Source of the DNA: Erythrobacter fulvus
GTDB taxonomy: Bacteria > Pseudomonadota > Alphaproteobacteria > Sphingomonadales > Sphingomonadaceae
Assembly (NCBI RefSeq): GCF_028595285.1
Contig: NZ_JAQQXQ010000001.1
Span: forward strand, 518,308-582,307
Length of the DNA stretch: 64,000 bases
Reading direction: 5' to 3'
A model generated the notes under the pieces. The model was not told where the DNA came from. It made no database searches and saw only the letters and a program-made list of their open reading frames with translations. How positions within the stretch are numbered: the stretch's first letter is position 1; every line of letters starts with the position of its first letter. A program made the translations under genes and the position numbers. Shown piece after piece: positions 1-8,977 of the stretch.

Positions 1-1125
1 GGCAGCGTGGTCTACCGCGACGAGATCATGGAGGTGCTGCAATATGCGCCGACGACCGACGAGGTCTACGAGATCCCGCAGCTGACAATCCCGCCGCAGA
101 TCAACAAGATGTACATCAACGACCTGTCACCGGATAAGTCGGTGATCAAGTGGCAGGTCGACAACGGCGTGCAGACATTCGTGATCTCCTGGCGCAATCC
201 GTCCAAGGAACAGGGCCACTGGGGCATGGCCGATTACATCGCCGCCTGCGAGCGTGCGCTGGAGGTCGTCTCCTCGATCACGGGGTCCAAAAAGGTTAAT
301 GTCTCGGCCGGATGCTCGGGCGGGCAGACAGCCTCGGTGCTTGCATCCAAGCTCGCCGCGACCGGCAATCCGATCCTTGGCACGCTGACGCTGATGGTGT
401 GTGTGCTGCACCCCAAGCCGACCGATATCGAGGCCGGATCGCTGGTCAGCGAGAACGGCATGCAACTCGCCCGCCAGCGCGCGATGAAGCAGGGCGTGAT
501 CAAGGCCGACGATCTGGCGCGCGGCTTTGCATGGCTGCGCCCGAACGACCTGATCTGGAACTACGTCATCAACAACTACCTGCTGGGGCAGGACCCGCCG
601 GCTTTCGACGTTTTGTTCTGGAACGCCGATGCGACCAACCTGTCGTCTAGCCTGATGGGTGACTTCCTGACGCTGTTCGAAACGCTCGCCTTCACCAAGC
701 AGGGCGAAGTCGAGATGGCGGGACACAAGGTCGATCTTTCGAAGGTGACAGCCGACCTATTCATCCTCGGCGGGGTGACCGACCACATTACGCCTTGGAA
801 GGCGACCTACCGTTCCACCCAGCTGTTCGGTTCGAAGGATGTCACCTACGTGCTCAGCCAGTCGGGCCACATGCAGGCGATCCTCAACCCGCCGGGCAAT
901 CCCAAGGCAAAGTATTACGTCCAGAAGAAGAAGGGCAAACTTCCCGCCACCGCCGACGAATGGCTGCAGGGCACCGAAGAGGTAAAAGGGAGCTGGTGGC
1001 CGCTGTGGATGGAGTGGGTGCAGGCGCGTTCGGGCAAGAAGGTGCCAGCGCCTGCCAACCTCGGCAATGACACCTTCAAACCCACGGATCCGGCTCCGGG
1101 ACTCTACGTCGTCGAAGAAGTCTGA
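1..1125 (+). CDS. phaC: Poly(3-hydroxyalkanoate) synthase, C-terminal part (cut by window start)
   Basis: Polymerises (R)-3-hydroxyacyl-CoA into PHA at the surface of storage granules. The frame is open to base 1, so the N-terminus lies outside the window. The lipase-like box AGCSGG carries the catalytic Cys (codon 313-315); the other triad members are Asp in GVTDHITPW (codon 781-783) and His in SGHMQ (codon 868-870). The INKMYINDLSPDKS and VISWRNPSKEQ segments and the late WWPLW motif resemble class II (medium-chain) synthases more than class I, which is my inference. A depolymerase gene follows on the same strand after 132 bases. The internal GTG at 7 is not the real start. Confidence 0.92.
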   Translation, partial: GSVVYRDEIMEVLQYAPTTDEVYEIPQLTIPPQINKMYINDLSPDKSVIKWQVDNGVQTFVISWRNPSKEQGHWGMADYIAACERALEVVSSITGSKKVNVSAGCSGGQTASVLASKLAATGNPILGTLTLMVCVLHPKPTDIEAGSLVSENGMQLARQRAMKQGVIKADDLARGFAWLRPNDLIWNYVINNYLLGQDPPAFDVLFWNADATNLSSSLMGDFLTLFETLAFTKQGEVEMAGHKVDLSKVTADLFILGGVTDHITPWKATYRSTQLFGSKDVTYVLSQSGHMQAILNPPGNPKAKYYVQKKKGKLPATADEWLQGTEEVKGSWWPLWMEWVQARSGKKVPAPANLGNDTFKPTDPAPGLYVVEEV

Positions 1126-1182
1126 TAAGACGATGCTGCACTGCAGCGTCCGGGGAGACGCATCGGCGGCGTAAAATCTTTG

Positions 1183-1217
1183 TGGGCGCTTTCGTGAGGG
1201 ATCGACGAAAGCGCCCA
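1183..1217 (+). repeat. Perfect 13-bp stem-loop between phaC and phaZ
   Basis: TGGGCGCTTTCGT at 1183-1195 is exactly complementary to ACGAAAGCGCCCA at 1205-1217, leaving a 9-base loop. No U-run follows, so it is not a classical intrinsic terminator. It could stall polymerase, protect the phaC mRNA end or separate phaC and phaZ expression. A second hairpin follows within 4 bases. Confidence 0.7.
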
Positions 1218-1220
1218 ACC

Positions 1221-1239
1221 CGCCCCTTGCATCGGGGCG
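1221..1239 (+). repeat. Second small hairpin upstream of phaZ
   Basis: CGCCCC at 1221-1226 pairs with GGGGCG at 1234-1239 around a 7-base loop. It ends only a few bases before the AAAGGA ribosome binding sequence of phaZ, so it could affect translation initiation as well as mRNA ends. Confidence 0.45.
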
Positions 1240-1257
1240 CAGAAAGGACGTGAATAC

Positions 1258-2121
1258 GTGACAAATCCCATGGACGACGCGGTCGTCTCGATGGAGGAAG
1301 TGGGCGGCCGGACGCTACGGACTGCTGCCTGGCGGCTCGATATGCCCTCCGAACATCTGCCAATCCTGTTCTTCAACGGCATCGGCGCGAATATCGAGGC
1401 CGTGGCCCCGCTCGCGGCGGCCATGCCGGAACGCGGCTTCATCATGTTCGACATGCCGGGGACGGGCGAATCACCCGATCCATTGGTGCCCTACAACCCC
1501 TTCACCATGAGCTGGACCGCAGCCCAGTTGCTGGGGAAATACGGGCTCGACGAAGTCGACGTGATGGGCGTTTCGTGGGGCGGTGCGATGGCGCAGCATT
1601 TCGCGCTTCAGCATCCGGGCCGTACCCGCCGACTGACCCTGATCGCCACGACGCCGGGCATGGCGATGGTGCCCGGCAATCCGGCGGCCTTCACCAAGAT
1701 GGCCGATCCGCGCCGCTATATCGATCCTGAATTCATGAACGAACACTTCGCCACACTTTACGGTGGGGTCGACAAGGACGGGGCCGAGCACCAGAAGGAC
1801 AGCCATATCGGCCGCCTCAAGCCCCCTTCCCCGCGCGGCTACATGTACCAGCTCTTGTGCATGCTCGGCTGGACAAGCCTTCCCGCCCTGCCCTTCATGA
1901 CCAAGGAAACCCTCATCATGATGGGCGAGGACGACCAGATCGTTCCGCTTGCCAATGGCAAGATCCTGAAGGCGATGATCCCCAATTCGCGGCTGATGAC
2001 CTTCGCGGGCGGCGGTCACCTGTTTCTACTGACCCATGCCGACGAAAGCGTAGCGGCGATCCGCGAATTCCTGAACGCGCCCGAGACCGAGAAAGAAGCG
2101 CGGCGGATGGTGGCAGCGTAA
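1258..2121 (+). CDS. phaZ: PhaZ-type intracellular PHA depolymerase (alpha/beta hydrolase)
   Basis: An alpha/beta hydrolase of 287 residues that probably hydrolyses stored PHA to hydroxy acids. Ser106 sits in GVSWGG, an Asp in GEDDQIVP (225/226) and His254 in GGGHLFL. This spacing fits the intracellular medium-chain PhaZ family of pseudomonads, whose genes sit beside phaC genes, as here. The GTG start at 1258 is preceded by AAAGGA at a good distance; an in-frame ATG four codons later is an alternative. A general esterase is possible, but the phaC neighbour supports PhaZ. Confidence 0.85.
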   Translation: MTNPMDDAVVSMEEVGGRTLRTAAWRLDMPSEHLPILFFNGIGANIEAVAPLAAAMPERGFIMFDMPGTGESPDPLVPYNPFTMSWTAAQLLGKYGLDEVDVMGVSWGGAMAQHFALQHPGRTRRLTLIATTPGMAMVPGNPAAFTKMADPRRYIDPEFMNEHFATLYGGVDKDGAEHQKDSHIGRLKPPSPRGYMYQLLCMLGWTSLPALPFMTKETLIMMGEDDQIVPLANGKILKAMIPNSRLMTFAGGGHLFLLTHADESVAAIREFLNAPETEKEARRMVAA

Positions 2122-2182
2122 GCGCACCGCTGGACAGCCTGCCCGGATTGCGACATCCTCTTCCGCAAACGGGAGAGAGACC

Positions 2183-3949
2183 ATGGCGGAATACGACCTC
2201 ATCATTCGGGGTGGCACGATCGTCGACGGCACCGGCGCACCGGCATATACCGGCGATGTCGCCATCAGGGACGGGCTGATCGCAGCCGTCGGGCAGGTGT
2301 CCGGCACGGCTGCGCAGGAGATCGACGCGCACGGCAAGATCGTCACCCCCGGTTTCGTGGACATCCACACCCACTATGACGGGCAAGCCACGTGGGATCA
2401 GGAAATGGCCCCGTCGAGCTGGCACGGTGTCACCACAGTTGTCATGGGCAATTGCGGCGTCGGCTTCGCACCTGCCAAGCCCGACCGTCACGAATGGCTT
2501 ATCAGCCTGATGGAAGGCGTGGAGGACATTCCCGGCACCGCGCTGGCCGAAGGGATCACCTGGGATTGGGAAACCTTCCCGGAATATCTCGATGCGCTCG
2601 AAAAGCTGCCGCGCACGGTCGATATCGGCACCCACGTCCCCCACGGCGCTGTGCGCGCCTATGTGTTGGGTGATCGCGAGAAACCCGGCGCTGTACCGAC
2701 GCAGGAAGACATTGCCGAAATGAGCCGCATCGTCGAGGAAGGCGTACGTGCGGGCGCGCTGGGCTTTTCCACGTCGCGCACGGTGCTGCACAAATCGGTG
2801 GACGGTGAGCTTGTGCCCGGCACCACCGCAACGGCGGATGAACTGGTCGCGATCGGCAAGGCCATGGGTCGCGCCAAGGCGGCAGGCGGACATGCCGTGT
2901 TCGAAATGGCGAGCGATCTGAAGCGCGAATGGAACGAATTCGAATGGATGGGCAAGCTTTCCCGCGAGGCCGGCATCCCCGTTACCTTCGCCGCGCTGCA
3001 ATCCATCGCCAAGGAATTGCCGCTCGACGAACAGATCGCTTTGATGCGCGCCGAAAACGATAACGGCGCGAACATCGTCGCCCAGATCGCGCTGCGCGGC
3101 AATGGCATCATCATGGCGTGGCAGGGCACGGTGAACCCCTTCGCCTTCCGCCCAAGCTGGCAGACGATCAAGGACCTGCCGTGGGATGAGCAGAAGGCCA
3201 AGCTGCTCGATCCCGCGTTCAAGGCCAAGCTGCTGGCCGAGCCCAATGATTACAGCGAAGCGCCGATGGATATCATCGGGGTGGTGATGGTGATCACCCA
3301 GGGCTGGGCGCTGCAATACGAGATGGATCCCGATTTCGATTACGAGCCCGGGCCGGAAGCCAGCGTCAATGCACGGGCCGCGGCGGCGGGGATCGATGCG
3401 CAGGAATATGCCTATGATCTGCTGTGCCGCGACGATGCCAGGGGCTTCATCTACCTGCCGATCCTCAACTATGCCGAGGGCAATCTCGATTTCCTGCTGC
3501 CGCTGCAACAGGCCGACGACACCGTGAACTCGCTTTCCGATGGCGGCGCGCATTGCGGGACGATCTGCGATGCGGCCTCACCCACCTTCATGCTCGAACA
3601 CTGGGTCAAGAGCCGCAAGCGCGGGGATCGGATCAGTCTCGAACAGGCGATCAAGCGCCAGTGCCGCCACACCGCATTGCTTTACGGACTGGAAGATCGC
3701 GGCGTGATCGCACCGGGCTATCTGGCCGACTTGAACGTGATCGACATGGACCGCCTGAAGCTCGGCAAGCCGTGGCTCGCCTTCGATCTGCCTGCGGGCG
3801 GCAAGCGGCTGTTGCAAAAGGCGGAAGGCTATGTTGCCACGATCAAGAACGGCACGGTGACATTCCGCGACGGGACATGGACTGGCGCGACTCCGGGCGG
3901 ATTGATCCGCGGCCCGCAGCGTATCGAGATGGCCGAGGCGGCGGAGTAA
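2183..3949 (+). CDS. N-acyl-D-amino-acid deacylase family amidohydrolase
   Basis: A metal-dependent amidohydrolase of 588 residues related to D-aminoacylases, which release D-amino acids from N-acyl-D-amino acids. The metal-binding HTH of [11 protein letters not shown] lies at residues 58-67 and the family [10 protein letters not shown] block, with Cys91, at 88-97. The conserved [10 protein letters not shown] segment is near the C-terminus, followed by the beta-sandwich end typical of the superfamily ([16 protein letters not shown]). ATG 2183 follows a GGAGAGAG ribosome binding sequence. True substrate is unknown; family members often act on other amides or cyclic ureides. Its link to PHA metabolism is only by position, 61 bases after phaZ. 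Confidence 0.85.
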   Translation: MAEYDLIIRGGTIVDGTGAPAYTGDVAIRDGLIAAVGQVSGTAAQEIDAHGKIVTPGFVDIHTHYDGQATWDQEMAPSSWHGVTTVVMGNCGVGFAPAKPDRHEWLISLMEGVEDIPGTALAEGITWDWETFPEYLDALEKLPRTVDIGTHVPHGAVRAYVLGDREKPGAVPTQEDIAEMSRIVEEGVRAGALGFSTSRTVLHKSVDGELVPGTTATADELVAIGKAMGRAKAAGGHAVFEMASDLKREWNEFEWMGKLSREAGIPVTFAALQSIAKELPLDEQIALMRAENDNGANIVAQIALRGNGIIMAWQGTVNPFAFRPSWQTIKDLPWDEQKAKLLDPAFKAKLLAEPNDYSEAPMDIIGVVMVITQGWALQYEMDPDFDYEPGPEASVNARAAAAGIDAQEYAYDLLCRDDARGFIYLPILNYAEGNLDFLLPLQQADDTVNSLSDGGAHCGTICDAASPTFMLEHWVKSRKRGDRISLEQAIKRQCRHTALLYGLEDRGVIAPGYLADLNVIDMDRLKLGKPWLAFDLPAGGKRLLQKAEGYVATIKNGTVTFRDGTWTGATPGGLIRGPQRIEMAEAAE

Positions 3950-3958
3950 TCCGCCGCC
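3937..3958. repeat. 9-bp GC-rich stem-loop across the amidohydrolase stop codon
   Basis: GGCGGCGGA (3937-3945) and TCCGCCGCC (3950-3958) form a perfect stem with loop GTAA that contains part of the TAA stop. It lies between two convergent genes and could end transcription from either side, though neither side has a U-run. Confidence 0.5.
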
Positions 3959-3968
3959 GCCGTCGGCC

Positions 3969-5054
3969 CTAGGGCTCGATCACGATCCCGCGGGCCGGAT
4001 CGACCTTGCCCGCCAGCATTTCGAGGAACACCGCACGCGCTGCCTCCAGACCGGGCAAGCGCTCGATCCCGATGGTGCCTTCGACGGCCTTGAGGAATTC
4101 GCGCCAGGCAGCGGCGACAAGCTTGCCGCCCTCATCCGCACCATGCGCCTTGAAGAAAGCCACCGCATGGTCGGGCGCGAAGAACAGCTGTGGCTTCGGC
4201 CCCGGTAACGGCTCTCCGCCGCCGAGCGTCGAGCGCGCTTCGATATGGGTGACACCGACCAGAACCGACTGCGCCAGCGCGGCATCAAAGTGGCGGTGGA
4301 TGCGGCCGAGAAGGTCGGCATTGCCGGCGAAATCGACACTGACGCTGCGCACTACCGGAAGTTGTTCGAGCTCGTCATAGGCCACGACCTCATCATACAG
4401 CCCGCTTGCCTCGACAAAGGCGACATTGCCCTTGGAAGTCAGCCCGACGCGCCGGATATCGGGCGAGTTCTGCCGCGCCACGCTCGCCAGACCCATCGCG
4501 GTCTTTGACGAGGCGCTGGTGACGATCAACTGCTCTGCCCCGAACCAGCCTTCCCCGCGCAGGAAATACTCGATCAGGAACCCCGTGCGGAACAGCGGGC
4601 CGAAGATCATCCGCTCCGCCTCGCGCGCCGGATCATGCTCGGGATCGGCAGCGAGGCGGGTGTAGGTATTGTAGACCGGGCTCATCGGCTGGCGATATTC
4701 GGTCGTGTCGAGAAAGCCGCTTGGGCTCACCTTGCCCGGGCGAACATCGAGATGGCTCGCCATCGGCAGGTAACCATAGACCCGCTCGCCCACCGCGATG
4801 TCCGGATGGTTGCTCTCGATCACCCGTGCATGGCCCCACATCGGCACGATGCCGAGGCCTTCAGGCGCGGGGAAGAAATCCCAGTAACGGAAGCCGTCGC
4901 CCACCACCGCATAGGTGACGTTGTTGGCAGTGACCGAGAAACTCTCGACGGCGAGCCGCACCGCGCCTTCGGCCAGCGGGGTCAGCGGCACTTCGACCAA
5001 CGAGGCCTCGGCGAGCGCGTCCTTGCGGACGTGGACCTGCACGACGCCCATCAC
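3969..5054 (-). CDS. DUF2855 family protein (MDR-like)
   Basis: This 361-residue protein resembles the DUF2855 family, whose members are distantly related to medium-chain dehydrogenases and have no known function. The N-terminal part looks like the GroES-like domain of MDR enzymes (SVTANNVTYAVVGDGFRYWDF, then GHARVIES), followed by a possible nucleotide-binding half with IVTSASSKTAMGLA. No zinc-ligand set is evident. The start ATG overlaps the dnaN stop by four bases (ATGA), so it should be translated from the dnaN transcript. Why a putative oxidoreductase is coupled to the sliding clamp is not evident. Confidence 0.8.
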   Translation of the reverse strand: MMGVVQVHVRKDALAEASLVEVPLTPLAEGAVRLAVESFSVTANNVTYAVVGDGFRYWDFFPAPEGLGIVPMWGHARVIESNHPDIAVGERVYGYLPMASHLDVRPGKVSPSGFLDTTEYRQPMSPVYNTYTRLAADPEHDPAREAERMIFGPLFRTGFLIEYFLRGEGWFGAEQLIVTSASSKTAMGLASVARQNSPDIRRVGLTSKGNVAFVEASGLYDEVVAYDELEQLPVVRSVSVDFAGNADLLGRIHRHFDAALAQSVLVGVTHIEARSTLGGGEPLPGPKPQLFFAPDHAVAFFKAHGADEGGKLVAAAWREFLKAVEGTIGIERLPGLEAARAVFLEMLAGKVDPARGIVIEP

Positions 5055-6178
5055 ACCCGCATCGGCATCAGCACGTAAAGTGCGGGGCTCGCCTCGTTTT
5101 CGCGGATCAGCGTCGGCGCACCGGCGTCTGCAAGGTGCAGTTCCACCGTGTCGGCGTCGATCTGGCCAAGGATGTCCTTGAGATAATTGGCGTTGAAGCC
5201 GATCTCCATACCTTCCGCCTTGTACTCCGCGGCCAGTTCCTCGGCGGCGGTGCCGTTGTCGGGCGAGGTGACTGAAAGCGTCACGCGGTCATTATCCAGC
5301 CCGATCTTCACAGCGCGGGTCTTTTCAGTAGCGATGGTCGCGACGCGATCGACGCCCGAGAAGAACAGCTTCGGATCGACCTTCAGCAGCTTGTCATTGG
5401 CAGTCGGGATGACGCGGCTGTAATCGGGGAAGGTGCCGTCGATCAGCTTGCTCGTCAGCACAACCCCGCCCTCACCGCCAAGGGTGAAGCGGATCTTGCT
5501 GGCGCTGAGGTCAATAAGAACATTGCCGTCCAATGCCTCTTCGAGCAACTTGCGCAGCTCGCCCACAGCCTTGCGCGGCACGATCACGTCGGGCATCCCG
5601 GCGGCACCTTCCGGACGCGGCAGCGTGAAGCGGGCAAGCCGGTGACCGTCGGTCGCCGCAGCCTTCAGCATCGGCTCGCTATCGTCGGTCACGTGCAGAA
5701 AAATGCCGTTGAGATAGTAGCGCGTTTCCTCGGTCGAGATCGCGAAACGGGTGCGGTCGATCAGTTCGGCGAGCACGCGTGCCGGTAGTTCGAAGCTGGT
5801 CGGCAGATCGCCTTCCACGATCACCGGGAAATCGTCGCGCGGCAGGGTCGGCAGCTTGAAGTTGGAACGGCCCGCCTTGACTTCCAGACGGTTGTCATTG
5901 GTGGTCAGGCTTACCTGGCTGCCTTCGGGCAGCTTGCGCGCGATGTCGAACAGCAGGTGCGCCGAGACGGTGATCGCACCGGGCTGATCGACCGAGGAGG
6001 CGGACATTGTTTCGACCACCTGAAGATCGAGGTCGGTCGCCATGACCCGCACCGAGCCGCCGTCACTGGCGTCGATCAGCACGTTGGAGAGAATGGGAAT
6101 GGTATTGCGGCGTTCAACCACGGATTGAACATGGGAAAGGCACCGCAGCAGCGTCGCGCGTTCGATCGTGGCCTTCAT
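5051..6178 (-). CDS. dnaN: DNA polymerase III subunit beta (sliding clamp)
   Basis: Forms the dimeric ring that tethers DNA polymerase III to DNA. The 375-residue protein has the expected three-domain organisation: the start MKATIERATLLRCLSHVQSVVERR, the middle FPVIVEGDLPTSFELPA, and the C-terminal LYVLMPMRV ending typical of the family. There is no dnaA or recF beside it in this window, so it is not in the classical dnaA-dnaN-recF order. Upstream lie 160 bases before the convergently unrelated end of fabG; a promoter there is likely but I cannot fix it. Confidence 0.97.
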   Translation of the reverse strand: MKATIERATLLRCLSHVQSVVERRNTIPILSNVLIDASDGGSVRVMATDLDLQVVETMSASSVDQPGAITVSAHLLFDIARKLPEGSQVSLTTNDNRLEVKAGRSNFKLPTLPRDDFPVIVEGDLPTSFELPARVLAELIDRTRFAISTEETRYYLNGIFLHVTDDSEPMLKAAATDGHRLARFTLPRPEGAAGMPDVIVPRKAVGELRKLLEEALDGNVLIDLSASKIRFTLGGEGGVVLTSKLIDGTFPDYSRVIPTANDKLLKVDPKLFFSGVDRVATIATEKTRAVKIGLDNDRVTLSVTSPDNGTAAEELAAEYKAEGMEIGFNANYLKDILGQIDADTVELHLADAGAPTLIRENEASPALYVLMPMRV

Positions 6179-6338
6179 CGCTAGTCCCTATCGTTCCTGT
6201 GTATGGCAGAGGGCCGAAGGAATCGCCCCCAAACGCCGGAAAGTGCGTAAAACCTTAGCGAAGGCGACGATACGGGCAAGTTGGCGGCTTTGCGAGGGGG
6301 CACGCGGCTGGGGATAAGGGAGCCAAGTCGCCCCCCAA

Positions 6339-7106
6339 TTACCCCAGCATCGCCATTCCGCCGTTCACATGCAGCGTTTCGCCGGTGACATAGGCAGCCT
6401 CGCGGCTGGCGAGGAAGGCGACTGCGGCACCGATTTCCGCGCCCTCGCCCATGCGGCCCATCGGGATGCGGGCATTGATCGCGGCTTGCTGCTTTTCGTC
6501 CAGTGCGGCTGTCATGGCGGTGCGGATGAAGCCGGGGGCGACGCAATTGGCGGTGATCCCGCGGCTGGCCACTTCCTGCGCGAAGGCCTTGGTCATGCCG
6601 GTAAGGCCGGCCTTGGCGGCGCAGTAGTTCATCTGCCCCGGATTACCGGTCGCACCGACGACGCTGGTGATGTTGATGATCCGGCCAAAACGCGCCTTCA
6701 TCATCGGTTTGGCCGCCGCGCGCATCAGGCGGAAGCTGGCTTCGAGGTTGATACGGATCACCTGATCCCATTCCTCATCCTTCATCCGCATACCAAGGTT
6801 GTCCCGCGTGATGCCGGCATTGTTGACCATGATATCCATGCTGCCGAGCGTATCGAGCATGGCCGGCACCAGTTCCTCTACCTGCGTCGCGTTGCCGAGA
6901 TCACAAGTGATCTCGACATGGCCGTCATGATCGTGATGGGCGTAGGTTTCGTTCAATTCGTCGCGGAAGGCGCGCAGCTTGCTGGCGTTTGAGCCCGACA
7001 GCGCAAGCCGGGCGCCCTGCGATGCTAGCGCATGCGCGATCGCGGAACCGATCCCGCCCGAAGCCCCGGTGACGAGTGCATTCATGCCTTTGAGTGAGAA
7101 CATCAC
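6339..7106 (-). CDS. fabG: 3-oxoacyl-[acyl-carrier-protein] reductase
   Basis: NADPH-dependent reduction of 3-oxoacyl-ACP in type II fatty acid synthesis. The 255-residue SDR shows the TGASGGIG dinucleotide-binding motif, NNAG, a catalytic Ser in INITSVVG, the YxxxK pair in YCAAKAG, and PGFIRTAMT after it. It overlaps the fabD stop/start by four bases and follows fabD in one transcript. The C-terminus LHVNGGMAMLG is the usual FabG ending. Confidence 0.95.
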   Translation of the reverse strand: MMFSLKGMNALVTGASGGIGSAIAHALASQGARLALSGSNASKLRAFRDELNETYAHHDHDGHVEITCDLGNATQVEELVPAMLDTLGSMDIMVNNAGITRDNLGMRMKDEEWDQVIRINLEASFRLMRAAAKPMMKARFGRIINITSVVGATGNPGQMNYCAAKAGLTGMTKAFAQEVASRGITANCVAPGFIRTAMTAALDEKQQAAINARIPMGRMGEGAEIGAAVAFLASREAAYVTGETLHVNGGMAMLG

Positions 7107-8041
7107 GCCATCTCCTTCGCAAACGCTTCGAGGTCGCCCATGGTGACAAGGCTCGTCACCTGCGCCTCCCGGTCGATCCGGCCAATCATCGGGCCGAGCA
7201 CCTTGCCACCCAGTTCGACAAAGCTTTCGACCCCATCGGCGCGCATGGCAAGCACGCTTTCGCGCCAGCGCACGCGGCCCGTCACCTGCTCTACCAGCAA
7301 TGCGCGTTCCTCATCGGGATCGGTAACGGCGGCTGCGGTAACATTGGCATAGACCGGAAGGCCAAGCGCACGCAGCGGGGTTTCGCCGAGTGCTTCGGCC
7401 ATGCGCTTGGCGGCGGGCGCCATGAGCGAACAATGGAAGGGTGCGGAAACGGGCAGCGGCACGCCGCGCTTGATGCCATGTTCCTTGACCATCGCCACAG
7501 CGCGTTCGATCGCCTCGCGGTGGCCGGAGATCACGACCTGGGTCGGATCATTATCGTTGGCGACTTCGCACACCTGCCCTTCTGCCGCTGCCTCGGCCAG
7601 CGCCTTGGCCTGTTCGATATCCGCGCCCAGCAGCGCCGCCATCGCGCCCTCGCCCACCGGCACTGCGGCCTGCATCGAACGTCCGCGCAGCTTGAGGAGT
7701 CGGGCTGTGTTCGCAAGGTCGATCGCGCCGACCGCGCACAGCGCGGAGTATTCCCCGAGCGAATGGCCCGCGACGCATGCGCCATGTTCGGCAAGGGCCA
7801 CACCGAATTCGCGTTCGAGCACGCGCTGGACGGCGATCGAATTCGCCATGATCGCGGGCTGCGCGTTCTGGGTAAGGGTCAGCTCGTCCTCGGGCCCTTC
7901 CGCCATGATGCGCGAAAGGTTCTGCAGCAGCGCTTCGTTCACTTCCTCGAACACTTCGCGTGCAGCCGCCGATGCTTCGGCAAGCTCCTTGCCCATGCCG
8001 ACCTTCTGGCTGCCCTGCCCCGGAAAAACAAATGCGCGCAT
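7103..8041 (-). CDS. fabD: Malonyl-CoA:ACP transacylase
   Basis: Transfers malonyl from CoA to acyl carrier protein. The start is placed at 8041 because the protein then begins MRAFVFPGQGSQ, the canonical FabD N-terminus; the frame extends upstream to 8197 without homology. Ser94 in GHSLGEYSAL is the nucleophile and the active-site His lies in VSAPFHCSLM near residue 200. It is 312 residues long, as expected. fabD and fabG overlap by four bases; an LD-carboxypeptidase gene lies 50 bases upstream on the same strand. Confidence 0.96.
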   Translation of the reverse strand: MRAFVFPGQGSQKVGMGKELAEASAAAREVFEEVNEALLQNLSRIMAEGPEDELTLTQNAQPAIMANSIAVQRVLEREFGVALAEHGACVAGHSLGEYSALCAVGAIDLANTARLLKLRGRSMQAAVPVGEGAMAALLGADIEQAKALAEAAAEGQVCEVANDNDPTQVVISGHREAIERAVAMVKEHGIKRGVPLPVSAPFHCSLMAPAAKRMAEALGETPLRALGLPVYANVTAAAVTDPDEERALLVEQVTGRVRWRESVLAMRADGVESFVELGGKVLGPMIGRIDREAQVTSLVTMGDLEAFAKEMA

Positions 8042-8091
8042 TATCGCCCCCTGCCCTGTGTTCTGGTCGTCGGTGAATTTGGCGCGCGCCG

Positions 8092-8922
8092 TTACGTCCG
8101 CGAGGGCGGGCTGGCAAGTCCGAAGGGCACAACCCTGTTGGCAGAATAATGCCCGATCAGCGCGCGGCCAAGGTAGGGAATGCCCGCGCGGTCGCACCAG
8201 TAGCGCGCGATTTCATCCTCGCTCTGGCCGAATTCGACATAGTTTTCCGGCACGTCCGTCACCGCCCCGAGCCTGAGACCCGCGAGCCGCGGCAGCGTTG
8301 CGGCAAGGTGGAAGAACATCCGGTCGATGGCGTAGAGATGTTCGGACACTTCCTCTACCATCACCACATGGCCGGTCAGATCGGGCATCATCGGCGTGCC
8401 CGCAATCATTGCGAGGGTGATGAGGTTGAAGGCCGCAGCCGGCGTCGTCCCGTCAAGGCTGGGTTCGACCCCGCTGGTGTCCCCGCCAAGCCATTTGAGC
8501 ACCCGCCGGATCGCCTCGCGCCCGCCTTCGGACCGCGCGCTGACCGGCATGTGCCCGTGCACACTCTGCCCGATCCCCGCGCGGTAGAGCGCGGCGAGTA
8601 GGTATCCGCAATCGGAAAATCCGACAAAGGTCTTGGCCCGCGCCGCCGCGTTCATCTGCGCAACGGCCGCCTCGGCGATCCGGTTCGATCCGTATCCGCC
8701 TTTGGCGAACCACACGACATCGAAAGCAGGATCATTGGCGCATTCGAGCAGTGCGGCCAGCCGCCGCAGGTCATCTCCGGCGAAATGCCCCTGCCGTTCG
8801 AAACACTGATCGTGGAATGTAACCCGATGCGCGGGAAACTCCGCTGCGACGAGTTCCTCCAGCGCAACCTGCTGTTCGCGGGTAATGGGCGTAGCCGGCG
8901 CACAGATGGCGATATTCGTCAT
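8092..8922 (-). CDS. ldcA: LD-carboxypeptidase, peptidase S66 family
   Basis: Probably removes the terminal D-Ala from cytoplasmic murein tetrapeptides during peptidoglycan recycling. The 276-residue protein has the S66 landmarks GGYGSNRI, VGFSD (likely nucleophilic Ser) and a C-terminal GHYSANRVVPFG with the catalytic His. No signal peptide is visible, which fits a cytosolic enzyme. It is divergent from an Mpl/MurC-like ligase across only 55 bases, and LdcA-type product (tripeptide) is the substrate of Mpl-type ligases, so the pair makes functional sense. Confidence 0.85.
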   Translation of the reverse strand: MTNIAICAPATPITREQQVALEELVAAEFPAHRVTFHDQCFERQGHFAGDDLRRLAALLECANDPAFDVVWFAKGGYGSNRIAEAAVAQMNAAARAKTFVGFSDCGYLLAALYRAGIGQSVHGHMPVSARSEGGREAIRRVLKWLGGDTSGVEPSLDGTTPAAAFNLITLAMIAGTPMMPDLTGHVVMVEEVSEHLYAIDRMFFHLAATLPRLAGLRLGAVTDVPENYVEFGQSEDEIARYWCDRAGIPYLGRALIGHYSANRVVPFGLASPPSRT

Positions 8923-8977
8923 GCCATCAGCCTATGGCGCTTGTCAGGCAAGGCGCAAGCCAATAACCGTCAGACAT

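Noticed and set aside
1916..3553. Long antisense open frame over the amidohydrolase and phaZ genes
   Set aside because: GC-rich codon usage leaves antisense frames open; no family motif, start or operon context, whereas the sense genes have clear motifs.
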